A stretch of DNA of 64,000 nucleotides from Agelas oroides (GCA_949130485.1 OX422187.1:248001-312000), one strand, 5' to 3'. Positions 42,842 through 55,333 are shown, counted from the first letter of the stretch. Notes: a model not told the origin generated them from the letters alone. Numbers and translations: made by a program.

Positions 42842-45800
42842 GCCCAGGGGGAGAGGGAGTAGGACAATTTATTGAGTGCTTTTTGTGCAGTTTTCGAGAG
42901 TAGTTTGCCGTGCTAAAGCTAAACATGCCTCTGGTTTGCTGTTGCAATCAGCAACATGCAGTTTTCTCAGCATGGAAAGTGAGCTCACCCATATCCAGGG
43001 ATTTCTCCGATTTTCTGACAATGTAGGCATTAGAACAAAAGCATTGATCCCCATTGAACCCTGGCAAACTTGGATGCTATGAGCACTTACTTGTAAATCC
43101 CCATGAACTTTCCACATACCTAAGAATGGAATGAAATTTTTTCACGTGCTCCTTAGAGCAGGCTGCACCGCCAGGGAATTTCACTAGGCATTACATCAGA
43201 TATCTGAGTGCATGTGAGCTTGTCCTACCCCCCCTCCCATCTGCCACTTCTCTGTTTGATGGGCTCACTCACCCCGCCATTACCGATCATTCTACCCAAG
43301 TGTTCACTCATTGAGTCCAGACAATGCAATGGAAATTAAAGCAAAAGAAAAAGAAACAGGAGTTTAAAGAAGCCGAAACCTGTATTTGTGCAGAGATCAG
43401 ACTGGGAACTCGCCTGATGACCAGCAAAATAAATGATACTCACATAGGAACTACTTCAGCTCTGTATAGTATATCACTCACAAACAAGCACCTCCAAAGT
43501 CAGAAAGTTGAAGAAATTCCTAGATATGGGTGAGCCCACTTTCCATGCCAAGAAAACTGCATGTTACCGATTGTGGCACCAAATCAAAGAGCATGATTTA
43601 GCTTTACCATGACAAACAATAAAGCTGCAGCACATGGAATCAGATGTTACAAACGCTACGCCTGGACATGCAATGGATAAAATCATTATCACCATAGTAC
43701 CAAGGTATACCAGAAAAATATCACTCATTTGTTGACGTGCAATGATATCAAAGGTTTGTATGAAAAAATCATTATCACCATAGTACCAAGGCATACCAGA
43801 AAAATATCACTCATTTGTTGACGTTGGCATTGTTACTTGTGCTGTGCACTTGTAACAATACAGACGGCAACAAACTCGTGATATTTTTCTGGTATACCTT
43901 GGTACTATGGTGATACTTATTGGCCCAACAGAACCGTACAATGCTTGGTTCACAGTTGATTTTCTCTACACAAGCTCCGCTTGTTTCTAGGTTAGGATGC
44001 TATAGCCTGTAGCTAGCTAGCCTATTGGGGTGAGCATGAGCAAGCCCCACACTAGTGAGTTGAATTGTGGATTTTGCCTAGGCCTATTATATACCTCAAA
44101 TACATCCTGATAGACTTACATGACAAATATTTTCTCATATTCGATAGTCCATATCTCATAGCCTGCAGAGCATATGCTGCGTAGCAACCACGGCGTGTGC
44201 TCTAATTGGAATGAACAGGTAGCCGCTGCTGAAACAACGAATAAACTTTCATTACGGAAGAAGATGGAGAACGTAATGAAACATAGAAAAGCCTTACTGT
44301 CTGAGGAACAGTTATTAGTGACGAAAGAGAGAGACATAGTCCGCAAAGCGAGTAAGAGAGCTTCTGAAACACATGAGCAGACTTTGCACAGGCAAGAACA
44401 CAACCAAACACATCTAGCTCGCGCCAAGGGTTCTGCACTTCAGTGCTGTTCAGTTTGAATAGCAATTATGATATTCATAGTACAATCCAGACTAATTAGC
44501 AATGAATATTATACCCATGACACCACAAAACCCACAAGTGTTAGGAACAAGCCTGGGTATTTAAAGGCAGCTGTTGCCTCTGGTACAACGCTCTTCGACT
44601 ATTTCTGTTTGTCTTCTTGAAGGTTTAAACAATTTTTGGGAGACCCTGTTGGGTCTACCACCTGATTCTTCTTGAGTTTTCTTGGTTCTTGGTTCTTGGT
44701 TCTCATTACTGTAACCATGACAGAGAGAGTACAGCATGCAACAAAAGCTGGGATTTGCTAGCCTCGTTCCCAGGCCCTGCGTGTTCGTCGCTTGCAGTAC
44801 AAAATTTGCGCAGAGGGCCTGGGCTCGTTCATCACATGATACATGCCGCAGGACGCGTTTTTACGTCACACCAGATATAGCAAAATCGCTGTGTTGCAGA
44901 GATAACCACAAATGGAGTTGGAAGAGCCTGGAACAGGTCACGCGCGTACGATAGACTACAATAGTCAACTCGAGCTGAAGAAGACGAGGAGCCGAAATCC
45001 AGGTTCGACCTAGTAACACGATGTGGTCAAGGTATCTGAATATAGACGTCTACTATCCAGCTAAGCATGGCAGCTTGTGCTCTTGCGCTGCCGAGACTTT
45101 TAACACTTAGGTAAGTTCGCACGTGAACCATTACTGTGATCTCGGGGAGCCTCTTTCAACGGTAAACAAGGCGCTAGCTCATCTATGACATCATTGATTC
45201 TAGTAGAAGGGTCGTGACGTAAGCTGCGGCACACATCACGTGATGAACGAGCCCAGGCCCTCTGCACGAATTTCGTACTGCAAGCGACGAACGCGCAGGG
45301 CCTGGGAACGAGGCTAGCAAATCCCAGCTTTTGTTGCATGCTGTACTCTCTCTGTCATGGTTACAGTAATGAGAACCAAGAACCAAGAACCAAGAAAACT
45401 CAAGAAGAATCAGGTGGTAGACCCAACAGGGTCTCCCAAAAATTGTTTAAACCTTCAAGAAGACAAACAGAAATAGTCGAAGAGCGTTGTACCAGAGGCA
45501 ACAGCTGCCTTTAAATTCCCAGGCTTGTTCCTAACACTTGTGGGTTTTGTGGTGTCATGGGTATAAAATGAGCTGCTATGAATGAAAGTAGGGTGGCTGT
45601 GCATGTGCAAACAGTGAATACAAGGCCCTTCTCGGGGGCCTGGGTACGAGGCTATCCCCTTCCCTTTCTCCGTCCATCCTTCTCTTCCTCCCTCCTTACC
45701 CATTGGCCCATCCATCCATCCCTCCTTCCCTTTCACCCATTCATTCCTCCACACACTGGAACATATCTCTTTCGTATGTATTGTGTATGTGTCATGTACT

Positions 45801-46055
45801 ACACATCACACACATAGCACACAGTCCTCCCCATATGCACATGCACACTCACCATGGTCATAGGTATCATGTACTGCATGAGGCTAATTCATCCCTTCTT
45901 CAATATAGATGTATGCAATGTACTGAGGGGTATAACTAAGAGGGAGAGGGAAAGAAAAAGGAAAAGGAGGAGAGGAAGATGGAGGATGGAGGATGAATAG
46001 AGAAGGGGAAGGAGAGTTATTTCACTTTCCCGCTATGAAACTAAATCCTATCTCT

Positions 46056-46103
<48 letters not shown>

Positions 46104-48808
46104 TGCCAGTACATACTAACCAGCCACTGTGCACTGAGGAGGGGATAGAAAAACACATTTCATATGACTAATTACTAGCTTCCCAAAGCTTGTACTCAGA
46201 GGAGGTTGGAAGATAGTAATTAGCGATATGCAAAGTAGCTACATAATGATGTAATCATAATCCTAATCAATCATCCTAATTCTTTGTTTCGCTTGTAGAC
46301 CTGGTGAAGGGTCTTCCAGTCAAGACGGTTGATGAGAGTGTATTGAACTGTCTTAATGAGGGCGCTTTTATACCCAGGCTTGTTCCAAGTACTTGTGGGT
46401 TTTGTGGGTTTTGTGATGTCATGTTTAAGATATTCATTGCAGCTATGAATATCTTAAAAGCCTTAAGTAGGAAACCTAAGCATATTGTAAATTCAGCTCA
46501 CTAATTTTGGTGACTATGGGCTAGCTGACCTGGTTTCCTGGAGTGCTAACTAATAATACAGCATGACACTATGGTAAAGGAAAATATATATAGGAAGTGA
46601 GTCACCCACTGTTCAAAGCTCTGGTGTGCAGGCTAGCAAGTACACAATCAAGCACATACCGTAGATTGGAAAATTTTCACGGTAAAAATAATTCGCGTTT
46701 TAAATTTTCGCATTAAATATATTTCGTCACTCGATGGTTCCGCAATGTAGCGTGCATACATATATTTTATTTTTGCACGTTTAATTTTCGTCGCTCCCGC
46801 ACCGACGAAAATATTTTAACGGCGAAAATTTCCCAATCTACAGTACTTGTCATAAACATATACGCAGGGAGGTATGCGTGAAATTTGCACTGTGCATAAT
46901 GTGTAGGTACCTACACATGGCAAAAAATTGTCTGCAAGTCTCATTCTCAGATGAATGTCATTAATCTGTGGTCTGGGAATGAGACACACTTAGGAAATGG
47001 AATCCTTTGAAACTTGCAGCAGCCACAGTATCCTGAATGGAATATATGACTAACAGCACAAGGCTGTTGGCAAAGGCGCTGAAATAAAGGCTACTCAGGT
47101 TAGCTAGCTAAAGCCTACACTGGTTTGATATGGTGAATAGCGATGGGTTGGTACAAAACTACACTATTGGGATGTGTTCTCCTGTATACTATAGGGGTTC
47201 AAATAGTGTAACTACACTATTTTGCTCCCTGTATATATACAGGGAGCAAAATAGTGTGACACAACAGGGTACACAACAGGGTACACAACCAATCGAGCAG
47301 CAAGCAGAGAACAGGTCTGATAATTGCATTCTTGGAAATAATTATTTGACACACCTTCGTGACTAGAATTTCAAATCAAACCACCAGACGTTACATTGTC
47401 TCAACCAAGATGGCCTCAAGTACTAGCCTCGTTCCCAGGCCTTCCCGCCTCCAGTTTTTGATCACTTGCAGTATGCAAAAACGGAGGGGGAAGGCCTGGT
47501 ATCATTTACCACATGAATGCGTCAGTGTCTACCTAGGTAGACAGAGGAGGGGATGGGTCCCCCATTGAAAGAACAAGCTAGAGGCCTGATCTTGTAGTTT
47601 CTGCCCCAAGCGTTGGAGTTTCGAACGTTCGCAAAGCAAAAGCGTCCTTTCGATCAGGGACCCCTCCTCCCCCTCTGTCTACCTAGGTAGACACTGACGT
47701 CACTCACGTGACACATGATGTCATTCACGTGATAAATGATTCATGTGATAAATGATACCACTCCTTCCCCCTCTGTTTTTGCATACTGCAGGTGGGAAGG
47801 CCTGGGAACGAGGCTACTCAATTCCAATGTGTTACATCAATATTGTATACAATAAGTATTCACCTGGATGTGCCATGATGTGAGCCCTGGTTTGTCGGAA
47901 CCACAAAGTTTTTGGTGGCACGTTTTTGTTGGCCCCCCCCTGAGCTGCATGAAACAGGTACCGTTCGAAAGCACTGGAATAGGGCTACATTGCTATGAAT
48001 ACACCAATTACTAAAACCCATAAGTGTTAGCTACCAGAGGCTGAATATAAGGAGCACTGCTTAGTTGGAAAGTGAATGTTTTGTTGCATAAATAACTGCT
48101 AATTTAATTTTTTTTGCTGTTATAGGCATTCGTTATAGGCAACTTCCAGTAGGCGTGGTAATGTGTGATTGGCCAGGCTGTTGAATGTGATGAGGTCGCA
48201 TTTTCGGACCTCTCCGCTTTACGCTACGAGAAAGGCTAGCACGATGAGCAACAGTGCTAACATAGTGCTCGGTCTTTGAATCCGGCAACGGTGGCGTTAC
48301 GAAAGCGGTCGACAAGCGTCTGCACTATGTGGATGTAGCTTCACTGTCCGTTTTCGGAGGTGATTTTGTATTGGCTAAGGTACATCGGGGACTGATCAGT
48401 GTCCGTTGTTCGGAGTTGAGAGGTGTCTGCTTCTCGGAGATTTGAAATGTATTAGTTCTATGGTAAAATCAACCGGGGGCAAAGTGAGATGTCCACTGTA
48501 CAGAGGTTGTCCGCTTTTCGGAGGGTCCGTTATTAGAGGTTTTACTGTATATACATCAGATATTGCTGTGAGTGTGTGACTGGTATATAGTTCAAATTTG
48601 GGCTTACACAAAAGCACAAGCCTTCCAAAAATTTTCAAAGATCCAACAGCTATCTTTGCAACATAACATCAACTTTCCAGCTAACAGTGCTCCTTATATT
48701 CAGCCTCCGGTAGCTAACAGTTATGGGTTTTAGTAATTAGTTTATTCATAGTTATCTAATGATATTCATGAAGCTTGTCACACGCAAACTCTCTACAAGG
48801 CCCCCTCT
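42842..48808. repeat. Large tandem duplication, unit 2 (5,967 bp)
   Basis: Near-identical to unit 1, with the same elements shifted by 5,969 bp at the left and 5,967 bp after the CA tract. Helitron-like scrap at 44174-44458, foldback at 44509-45566, MITE at 46659-46843, palindrome at 47214-47257, foldbacks at 47424-47816 and 47992-48755. Confidence 0.97.
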
Positions 48809-49721
48809 GCCCAGGGGGAGAGGGAGTAGGACAATTTATTGAGTGCTTTTTGTGCAGTTTTCGAGAGTAGTTTGCCGTGCTAAAGCTAAACATGCCTCTG
48901 GTTTGCTGTTGCAATCAGCAACATGCAGTTTTCTCAGCATGGAAAGTGAGCTCACCCATATCCAGGGATTTCTCCGATTTTCTGACAATGTAGGCATTAG
49001 AACAAAAGCATTGATCCCCATTGAACCCTGGCAAACTTGGATGCTATGAGCACTTACTTGTAAATCCCCATGAACTTTCCACATACCTAAGAATGGAATG
49101 AAATTTTTTCACGTGCTCCTTAGAGCAGGCTGCACCGCCAGGGAATTTCACTAGGCATTACATCAGATATCTGAGTGCATGTGAGCTTGTCCTACCCCCC
49201 CTCCCATCTGCCACTTCTCTGTTTGATGGGCTCACTCACCCCGCCATTACCGATCATTCTACCCAAGTGTTCACTCATTGAGTCCAGACAATGCAATGGA
49301 AATTAAAGCAAAAGAAAAAGAAACAGGAGTTTAAAGAAGCCGAAACCTGTATTTGTGCAGAGATCAGACTGGGAACTCGCCTGATGACCAGCAAAATAAA
49401 TGATACTCACATAGGAACTACTTCAGCTCTGTATAGTATATCACTCACAAACAAGCACCTCCAAAGTCAGAAAGTTGAAGAAATTCCTAGATATGGGTGA
49501 GCCCACTTTCCATGCCAAGAAAACTGCATGTTACCGATTGTGGCACCAAATCAAAGAGCATGATTTAGCTTTACCATGACAAACAATAAAGCTGCAGCAC
49601 ATGGAATCAGATGTTACAAACGCTACGCCTGGACATGCAATGGATAAAATCATTATCACCATAGTACCAAGGTATACCAGAAAACATTTGTTGACGTGCA
49701 ATGATATCAAAGGTTTGTATG
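48809..49721. repeat. Large tandem duplication, partial unit 3
   Basis: Repeats the first ~910 bp of the unit, then loses an 8-bp piece (ATATCACT) near 49685 and breaks off at TTTGTATGA (49721), where the 41-bp minisatellite begins. Confidence 0.95.
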
Positions 49722-52012
49722 AGTCAGTCCTACTGAGGGAGGAGGCCCACTATTCACATGCTACTCAGTCCTACCGAGGGAGGAGGCCCACTATTCACAC
49801 GCTACTCATACCTACCGAGGGAGAAGGCCCACTATTCACATGCTACTCAGTCCTACTGAGGGAGGAGGCCCACTATTCACATGCTACTCAGTCCTACCGA
49901 GGGAGGAGGCCCACTATTCACATGCTACTCAGTCCTACCGAGGGAGGGGGCCTACTACATGTATTCACACGATACTCAGTCCTACCGAGGGAGGAGGCCC
50001 ACTATTCACACGCTACTCAGTCCTACCGAGGGAGGCGGCCCACTATTCACACGCTACTCAGTCCTACCGAGGGAGGGGGGCTACTATTCACACGCTACTC
50101 AGTCTAACCGAGGGAGGCGGCCTACTATTCTCACGCTACTCAGTCCTACCAAGGGAGGAGGCCCACTATTCATGCTACTCAGTCCTACCAAGGGAGGAGG
50201 CCCACTATTCTCACGCTACTCAGTCCTACCGAGGGAGGAGGCCCACTATTCACACGCTACTCAGTCCTACCGAGGGAGGGGGGCTACTATTCACACGCTA
50301 CTCAGTCTAACCGAGGGAGGCGGCCTACTATTCTCACGCTACTCAGTCCTACCAAGGGAGGAGGCCCACTATTCATGCTACTCAGTCCTACCAAGGGAGG
50401 AGGCCCACTATTCTCACGCTACTCAGTCCTACCGAGGGAGGAGGCCCACTATTCACATGCTACTCAGTCCTACCGAGAAAGGAGGCCCACTAATAACACG
50501 CTACTCAGTCCTACCGAGGGAGGAGGCCCACTATCCACACGCTACTCAGTCCTACCGAGGGAGGGGGGCTACTATTCACACGCTACTCAGTCCTACCGAG
50601 GGTGGCGGCCCATTATTCACACGCTACTCAGTCTAACCGAGGAAGGAGGCCCACTATTCATGCTACTCAGTCCTACCGAGGGAGGAGGTCACTATTCACA
50701 CACTACTCAGTCGTACCGAGGGAGGAGGCCCACTATTCACACGCTACTCAGTCCTACCGAGAGAGGGGCCCACTATTCACACGCTACTCAGTCCTACCGA
50801 GGGAGGAGGCCCACTATTCACACGCTACTCAGTCCTACCGAGGGAGGAGGCCCACTATTCACACGCTACTCAGTACTACCGGAGGAGGAGGCCCACTATT
50901 CACACGCTACTCAGTCCTACCGAGGGAGGAGGCCCACTATTCACACGCTACTCAGTCCTACCAAGGGAGGAGGCCCACTATTCACACGCTACTCAGTCCT
51001 ACCGAGAGAGGTGGCCTACTATCCACACGCTACTCATACCTACCGAGGGAGGAGGTCACTATTCACACACTACTCAGTCGTACCGAGGGAGGAGGCCCAC
51101 TATTCACACGCTACTCAGTCCTACCGAGGGAGGAGGCCCACTATTCACACGCTACTCAGTCCTACCGAGAGAGGTGGCCCACTATTCACACGCTACTCAT
51201 ACCTACCGAGGGAGGAGGCCCACTATCCACACGCTACTCAGTCCTACCGAGGGAGGAGGCCCACTATTTGCGCGTTACTCAGTCCTACCGAGGGAGGAGG
51301 CCCACTATTCACACACTACTCAGTCCTAACGAGGGAGGAGGCCCACTATTCACACGCTACTCAGTCCTACCGAGGGAGGGGGCCTACTATTCACACGATA
51401 CTCAGTCCTACCGAGGGAGGCGGCCCATTATTCCTACATTACTCAGTCTAACTGAGGGAGGGGGCCCACTATTGACACGCTACTCAGTCCTACCGAGAGA
51501 GGGGGCCCAACTATTCACACGCTACTCTGTCCTAACGAGGGAGGAGGCCCCTATTCTATTCACACGCTACTCAGTCCTACCGAGGGAGGAGGCCCACTAT
51601 TTGCACGTTACTCAGTCCTACCGAGGGAGGAGGCCCACTATTCACACGCTACTCAGTCCTACCGAGAGAGGGGGCCCAACTATTCACACGCTACTCAGTC
51701 CTAATGAGGGAGGAGGCCCCTATTCTATTCACACGCTACTCAGTCCTACCGAGGGAGGAGGCCCACTATTTGCGCGTTACTCAGTCCTACCGAGGAAGGA
51801 GGCCCACTATTCACACGCTACTCAGTCCTACCGAGAGAGGGGGCCCAACTATTCACACGCTACTCAGTCCTAATGAGGGAGGAGGCCCCTATTCTATTCA
51901 CACGCTACTCAGTCCTACCGAGGGAGGAGGCCCACTATTTGCGCGTTACTCAGTCCTACCGAGGAAGGAGGCCCACTATTCACACGCTACTCAGTCCAAC
52001 CGAGGGAGGGGG
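49722..52012 (+). repeat. 41-bp minisatellite, about 55 copies
   Basis: Consensus CAGTCCTACCGAGGGAGGAG + GCCCACTATTCACACGCTAC + T. Variants (GGCGGCC, GGGGGGCTACT, CATACC, TCAGTCTAACC) recur at intervals, giving higher-order blocks, for example a ~170-bp block at 50060-50230 repeated at 50250-50420 and a ~190-bp block at 51480-51670 repeated at 51660-52010. Because 41 is not divisible by three and the unit lacks stops in every forward frame, long overlapping ORFs arise in all three frames. They encode the same 41-residue repeat (YSVLPREEAHYSHATQSYRG and so on) and lack any start context. I treat them as non-genic. Confidence 0.95.
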
Positions 52013-52174
52013 CCGGGACAGGGACAGGGACATGGACAGGGACAGGGACGGGGGACCAGGACAGAGGCAGGGGGACTAGGACAGGGGCAGGGTGACTGGG
52101 ACAGGGATAGGGGGGACCAGGACAGGGACAGGGATAGGGAAGGGACAGGGATAGGGAAGGGACAGGGATAGGGA

Positions 52175-52206
<32 letters not shown>

Positions 52207-52866
52207 AGGGACAGGGACAGGGGGGACCCTGTCCCTGTCCCTGTCCCCCCTTGAGAAAGTTTACTTAAGCTAAGGCTGTCAATTGTCAAGAGTGTCTACC
52301 GTGGTAAACGCACACCCGCTCGCTGCGACCATGAACACTCGTAACACGAAGAGACGCCGATCCTTGCTCGCAACTCGCCAGCGTCGGGATCATTTCTACA
52401 ACCGAGTCTGAGCGCTCGGCTACCACTGTCCCTCTGTCCCTGTCCTAGTCCCCCCTGTCCCTGTCCCTGTCCCCCTTGTCCCTGTCCCTCTGTCCCTGTC
52501 CTAGTCCTTTCCCTATCCCTGTCCCTGTCCCTGTCCTAGTCCCCCCTGTCCCTGTCCATCTGTCCCTGTCCCCCCTGTCTCTGTCCCCCCTGTCCCTGTC
52601 CCTGTCCCTGTCCCTTGTCCCTGTCCCTCTGTCCCTGTCCTAGTACAGGGGGGACTAGGACAGTGACAGGGACAGAGGGACAGGGACAGGGAAGGGACAG
52701 GGAAAGGGGCAGGGACAGAGGGACAGGGACAGGGGGGACTAGGACAGGGGGGACTAGGACAGGGACAGAGGGACAGAGGGACAGGGACAGGGGGGACTAG
52801 GACAGGGACAGAGGGACAGGGATAGGGACAGAGGGACAGGGACAGGGGGGACTAGGACAGGGACAG

Positions 52867-52954
<88 letters not shown>

Positions 52955-52965
52955 AGACAGAGGGA
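52013..52965. repeat. GGGACA / TGTCCC hexamer arrays with strand switches
   Basis: Four blocks: GGGACA 52013-52226, a short TGTCCC block to 52247, a 180-bp non-repetitive spacer (52248-52428), TGTCCC 52429-52643, then GGGACA 52647-52965. Variant words GGGGGGACTAGGACAG and AGAGGGACA recur in both orientations, so the last two blocks are inverted copies around CTAGTACAGG. The spacer contains a 30-codon frame (MNTRNTKRRRSLLATRQRR...) without a recognised match. The G strand fits the GGG-N3 pattern of G-quadruplexes. Confidence 0.95.
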
Positions 52966-53470
52966 CCCCCACACCCTTTTGTATAAAACCCTGATGTACA
53001 TGTATGTACAAGTAGCTTCTTCCTCTTTGTTTCACTCACTTTCTGACGGTGAGCCAGACAGTGGTAGTGGAGTAGCCCTGAGTCTCTCTCAGCTCCTTCA
53101 ACTGACGCCACGTCCTGAAATTCATCAGTGACGTGAATGATAAATACATGTGCAACTGGGTGAGCTCAAATGGGTGACTATGTGAAATAGGTGAATGGGA
53201 ATGAGTTTACGATGACCAGTGAATGGGAATGAGTTTAGGAAAATGTGGATGAAAATCGAAGAAAACTGGAGAATCAATATGAGAACAAGACTAGATTGGG
53301 GAAAAGGGAAACTGTGAAGAATGAGAACAGAGACTGAGGTTACCTGAGCAGGTTGTAGTCAGAGGCCTTCTCGTTCTTGCTCTGTTGTCTCACCATCTTC
53401 ACATCCTGTACTGTGCCAGACGAGAGTGGAGATCCACTGCTTCAGGAGAGGTGGGGTCCTGAAAACGGTG
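52966..53470. other. No gene recognised
   Basis: Contains a local direct duplication GTGAATGGGAATGAGTTTA at about 53191 and 53219. Nothing else supported. Confidence 0.4.
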
Positions 53471-53568
53471 GGAGAGAGGAAGGGAGGGAGGGAAGGAGGA
53501 AGAAAGGGAGGGAGGGAGGGAGGGAGGGAGGGAGGGAGGGAGGGAGGGAGGGAGGGAGGGAGGGAGAG
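53471..53568. repeat. (GGGA)n microsatellite
   Basis: Imperfect to 53504, then pure GGGA repeats to about 53566. It opens minus-strand LPPSLPPS frames that are not genes. Confidence 0.95.
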
Positions 53569-53761
53569 GGTGAGGGTGTAAAATGTTGGGAGAAGGATGA
53601 AGGGTGCATAGTGAAAATAGAATGAAATGACACATGAACCAACTGGCTGGGTATTGAATGAGACAAAGAAAGACACTTGCCATTTCTTGTAAGGTTTGTC
53701 TGAGATCAATGGTGGCTCGCTTCGGTGGTAGCAACTGGATGAGGTGACGATGTGTGCAAGT

Positions 53762-53813
53762 TAGCCTCGTCCCCAGGCTCTCTCCTCAAAAATGGGGGGA
53801 GGAGAGAGCCTGG
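53762..53813. repeat. Short TAGCCTCG-family hairpin
   Basis: TAGCCTCGTCCCCAGGCTCT followed within 20 bp by the inverse GGAGAGAGCCTGG; the right terminal GAGGCTA is absent. It lies downstream of the Mutator-like ORF, so it might mark one end of that element (inference). Confidence 0.6.
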
Positions 53814-53970
53814 TAACATCCGCGGGAAAAGTTGTCGACTTCCGGCGCCTTGCTCTGGCGGTACCAATCAGATTGCAGAACGAAACCACGTGTACACGTG
53901 ACATTTTGCCAACTCAGCAAAAAATTGTCAACTCGAAAATGAACTTGTAGCGTAGACTACACCTCGAAGG

Positions 53971-54186
53971 TTGGTGAAAAACAGTTTTCGAATGTGCGGA
54001 AGGGGCGCAAGTCCAGAGAGTCCAAGATCGAAGTTCGCTGTAGTTGGTTTGTGGACCGACTCACTCACCATACTTCGCTGCTCCGAGTTTACATGTGCAA
54101 AGTGCGTCACGGAACTCAACAGAGCTGCGGATGCCTCGAAGACGAGGAGCGAAATTGTAAATAGCTTGCGCTGCTACCAGGTATAG
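53971..54186 (+). CDS. Small unrecognised ORF with CxxC motif
   Basis: 71 codons: CGRGASPESPRSKFAVV, then CSEFTCAKCVTELNRAADAS, KTRSEIVNSLR. The spaced cysteines and following helix (C..CV..L.RA) look like a small zinc-binding module with a coiled tail, of the kind seen after C2CH-type domains in transposon-linked proteins, but I cannot name a family. No exon borders chosen. Confidence 0.3.
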   Translation: MVKNSFRMCGRGASPESPRSKFAVVGLWTDSLTILRCSEFTCAKCVTELNRAADASKTRSEIVNSLRCYQV

Positions 54187-54225
54187 TACTGATATTGCAT
54201 GGGAGGTTATTAAATCACATGACAA

Positions 54226-55333
54226 TTATTGATAAAGTGGGAGCGTCCTACGTTGTTGAGTCTCTCTCCATTTCTGAAATAGACGAGAGACATCATTTGG
54301 TTGGGGATTTATTGACCGGTCAGCTAATGCTGGTTCAATCTCATCCTTAGGAAGAGAAAGTAGTAGATTTAGTTCATGGTGATGCCTTGCTGTAGCTGCA
54401 GAATGCCCATTTTGAAAGTAACGGTAATAAGCCTCCTTAGTACTTTCAGATACATCTCGGAAACTAAGTGCATGTGCTGATTCAGTTGGGTGGTTGTGAT
54501 GATAGTGTAGCTGGATTTCACAAGGATGATTTGGAAACTGTAGTCGCTTTTTGATTGTGGATCTACTGCTGTAAACCTTAATAGTGAGAGTACTTGGACA
54601 TTGTGTTTTCTTCTGTCGTATGCTTTTTGTGTTCTTCATCCCCTGCCTAGAAACATACTTCCTGAAATGTTGGCAGTGTCTAACAGTTTTGTATAGGAGA
54701 ATGGACCCTGCTGTCTTCATACCCCTGGTTACTCAGTAAGTACAGAATAACTTATCCTGAAACATTCTTAGCCATTTCATGACCTCCTTGGGATTTACGT
54801 AGCAGATTTGTGCTGGTTGGTGGAGATTGTGAGGACTGGAGAGTTGGTGGAGATTCAGGTACAGGATTTGTGCTGGTCGGTGGGGAGTGTGAGGACTGGA
54901 GAGTTGGTGGAGATTCAGGTACAGGATTTGTGCTGGTCGGTGGGGAGTGCGAGGACTGGAGAGTTGGTCGAGATTCAGGTACAGGATTTGTGCTGATTGG
55001 TGGAGATTGCGAGGACTGGAGGGTTGGTTGAGATTTAGCTGCCTGATGGAAGCTGGTTGAGGGAGATTGAGAGGTTGCTTGAGATTTAGGTGCCTGATGG
55101 GTGCTGATTGATGCAGGTCTTGGTAACAAAGGTGTGCTTGGAATCATTTGTGGTTGATGATTGGATGAAGATTTAGGCAATGAAATGTAGTGACTTGCTA
55201 CCACGGATTTCCGCAGTTTTAAGGACTTGCGTTCTGGAAGAGATTCTGCTTTACGTTTTGAACGCAATGGAGAAACCTGCTTTCTCTGAGTGTATCTTTG
55301 AAGCAGAAAATGCATTGGAAATGTGATGTTCAC
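54226..55333 (-). pseudogene. Mutator-like transposon ORF, N-terminal part, broken
   Basis: Two adjoining frames. The first (55333-54752) is basic, then Ser/Pro-rich with a 20-residue repeat. A frame change near 54785 gives KWLRMFQDKLFCTY, an in-frame TGA, then VTRGMKTAGSILLYKTVRHC, QHFRKYV, CPSTLTIKVYSS, HYHHNHPTESAHALSFRDVS, ESTKEAYYRYFQNGHSAATA. W..F......T(W)xVT.......LYKT...CQH with C and HxH residues is the FLYWCH/WRKY-GCM1-like zinc finger that precedes the transposase domain in Mutator-like proteins; the TGA occupies the usual Trp position. The frame closes at 54226 (LPLYQ, TAA) before any DDE domain. Family assignment from motif recall. Confidence 0.6.
54801..55040 (-). repeat. 60-bp coding minisatellite, four copies
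   Basis: Four units of exactly 60 bp encode ESPPTLQSSHSPPTSTNPVP-type 20-residue repeats within the Ser/Pro-rich frame; the unit length keeps the frame. Units differ by a few substitutions. Confidence 0.92.

Noticed and set aside
49601-52171. Five overlapping forward ORFs of 155-423 codons
   Set aside because: All translate the 41-bp array in different registers; no unique sequence, start context or splice signal.
52248-52428. Small gene in the spacer of the hexamer arrays
   Set aside because: The 30-codon basic frame has no recognisable family and no transcription signal; recorded only as spacer content.
52754-53111. Minus ORFs reading SLSLSLCPCPCP
   Set aside because: Translations of the GGGACA hexamer array.
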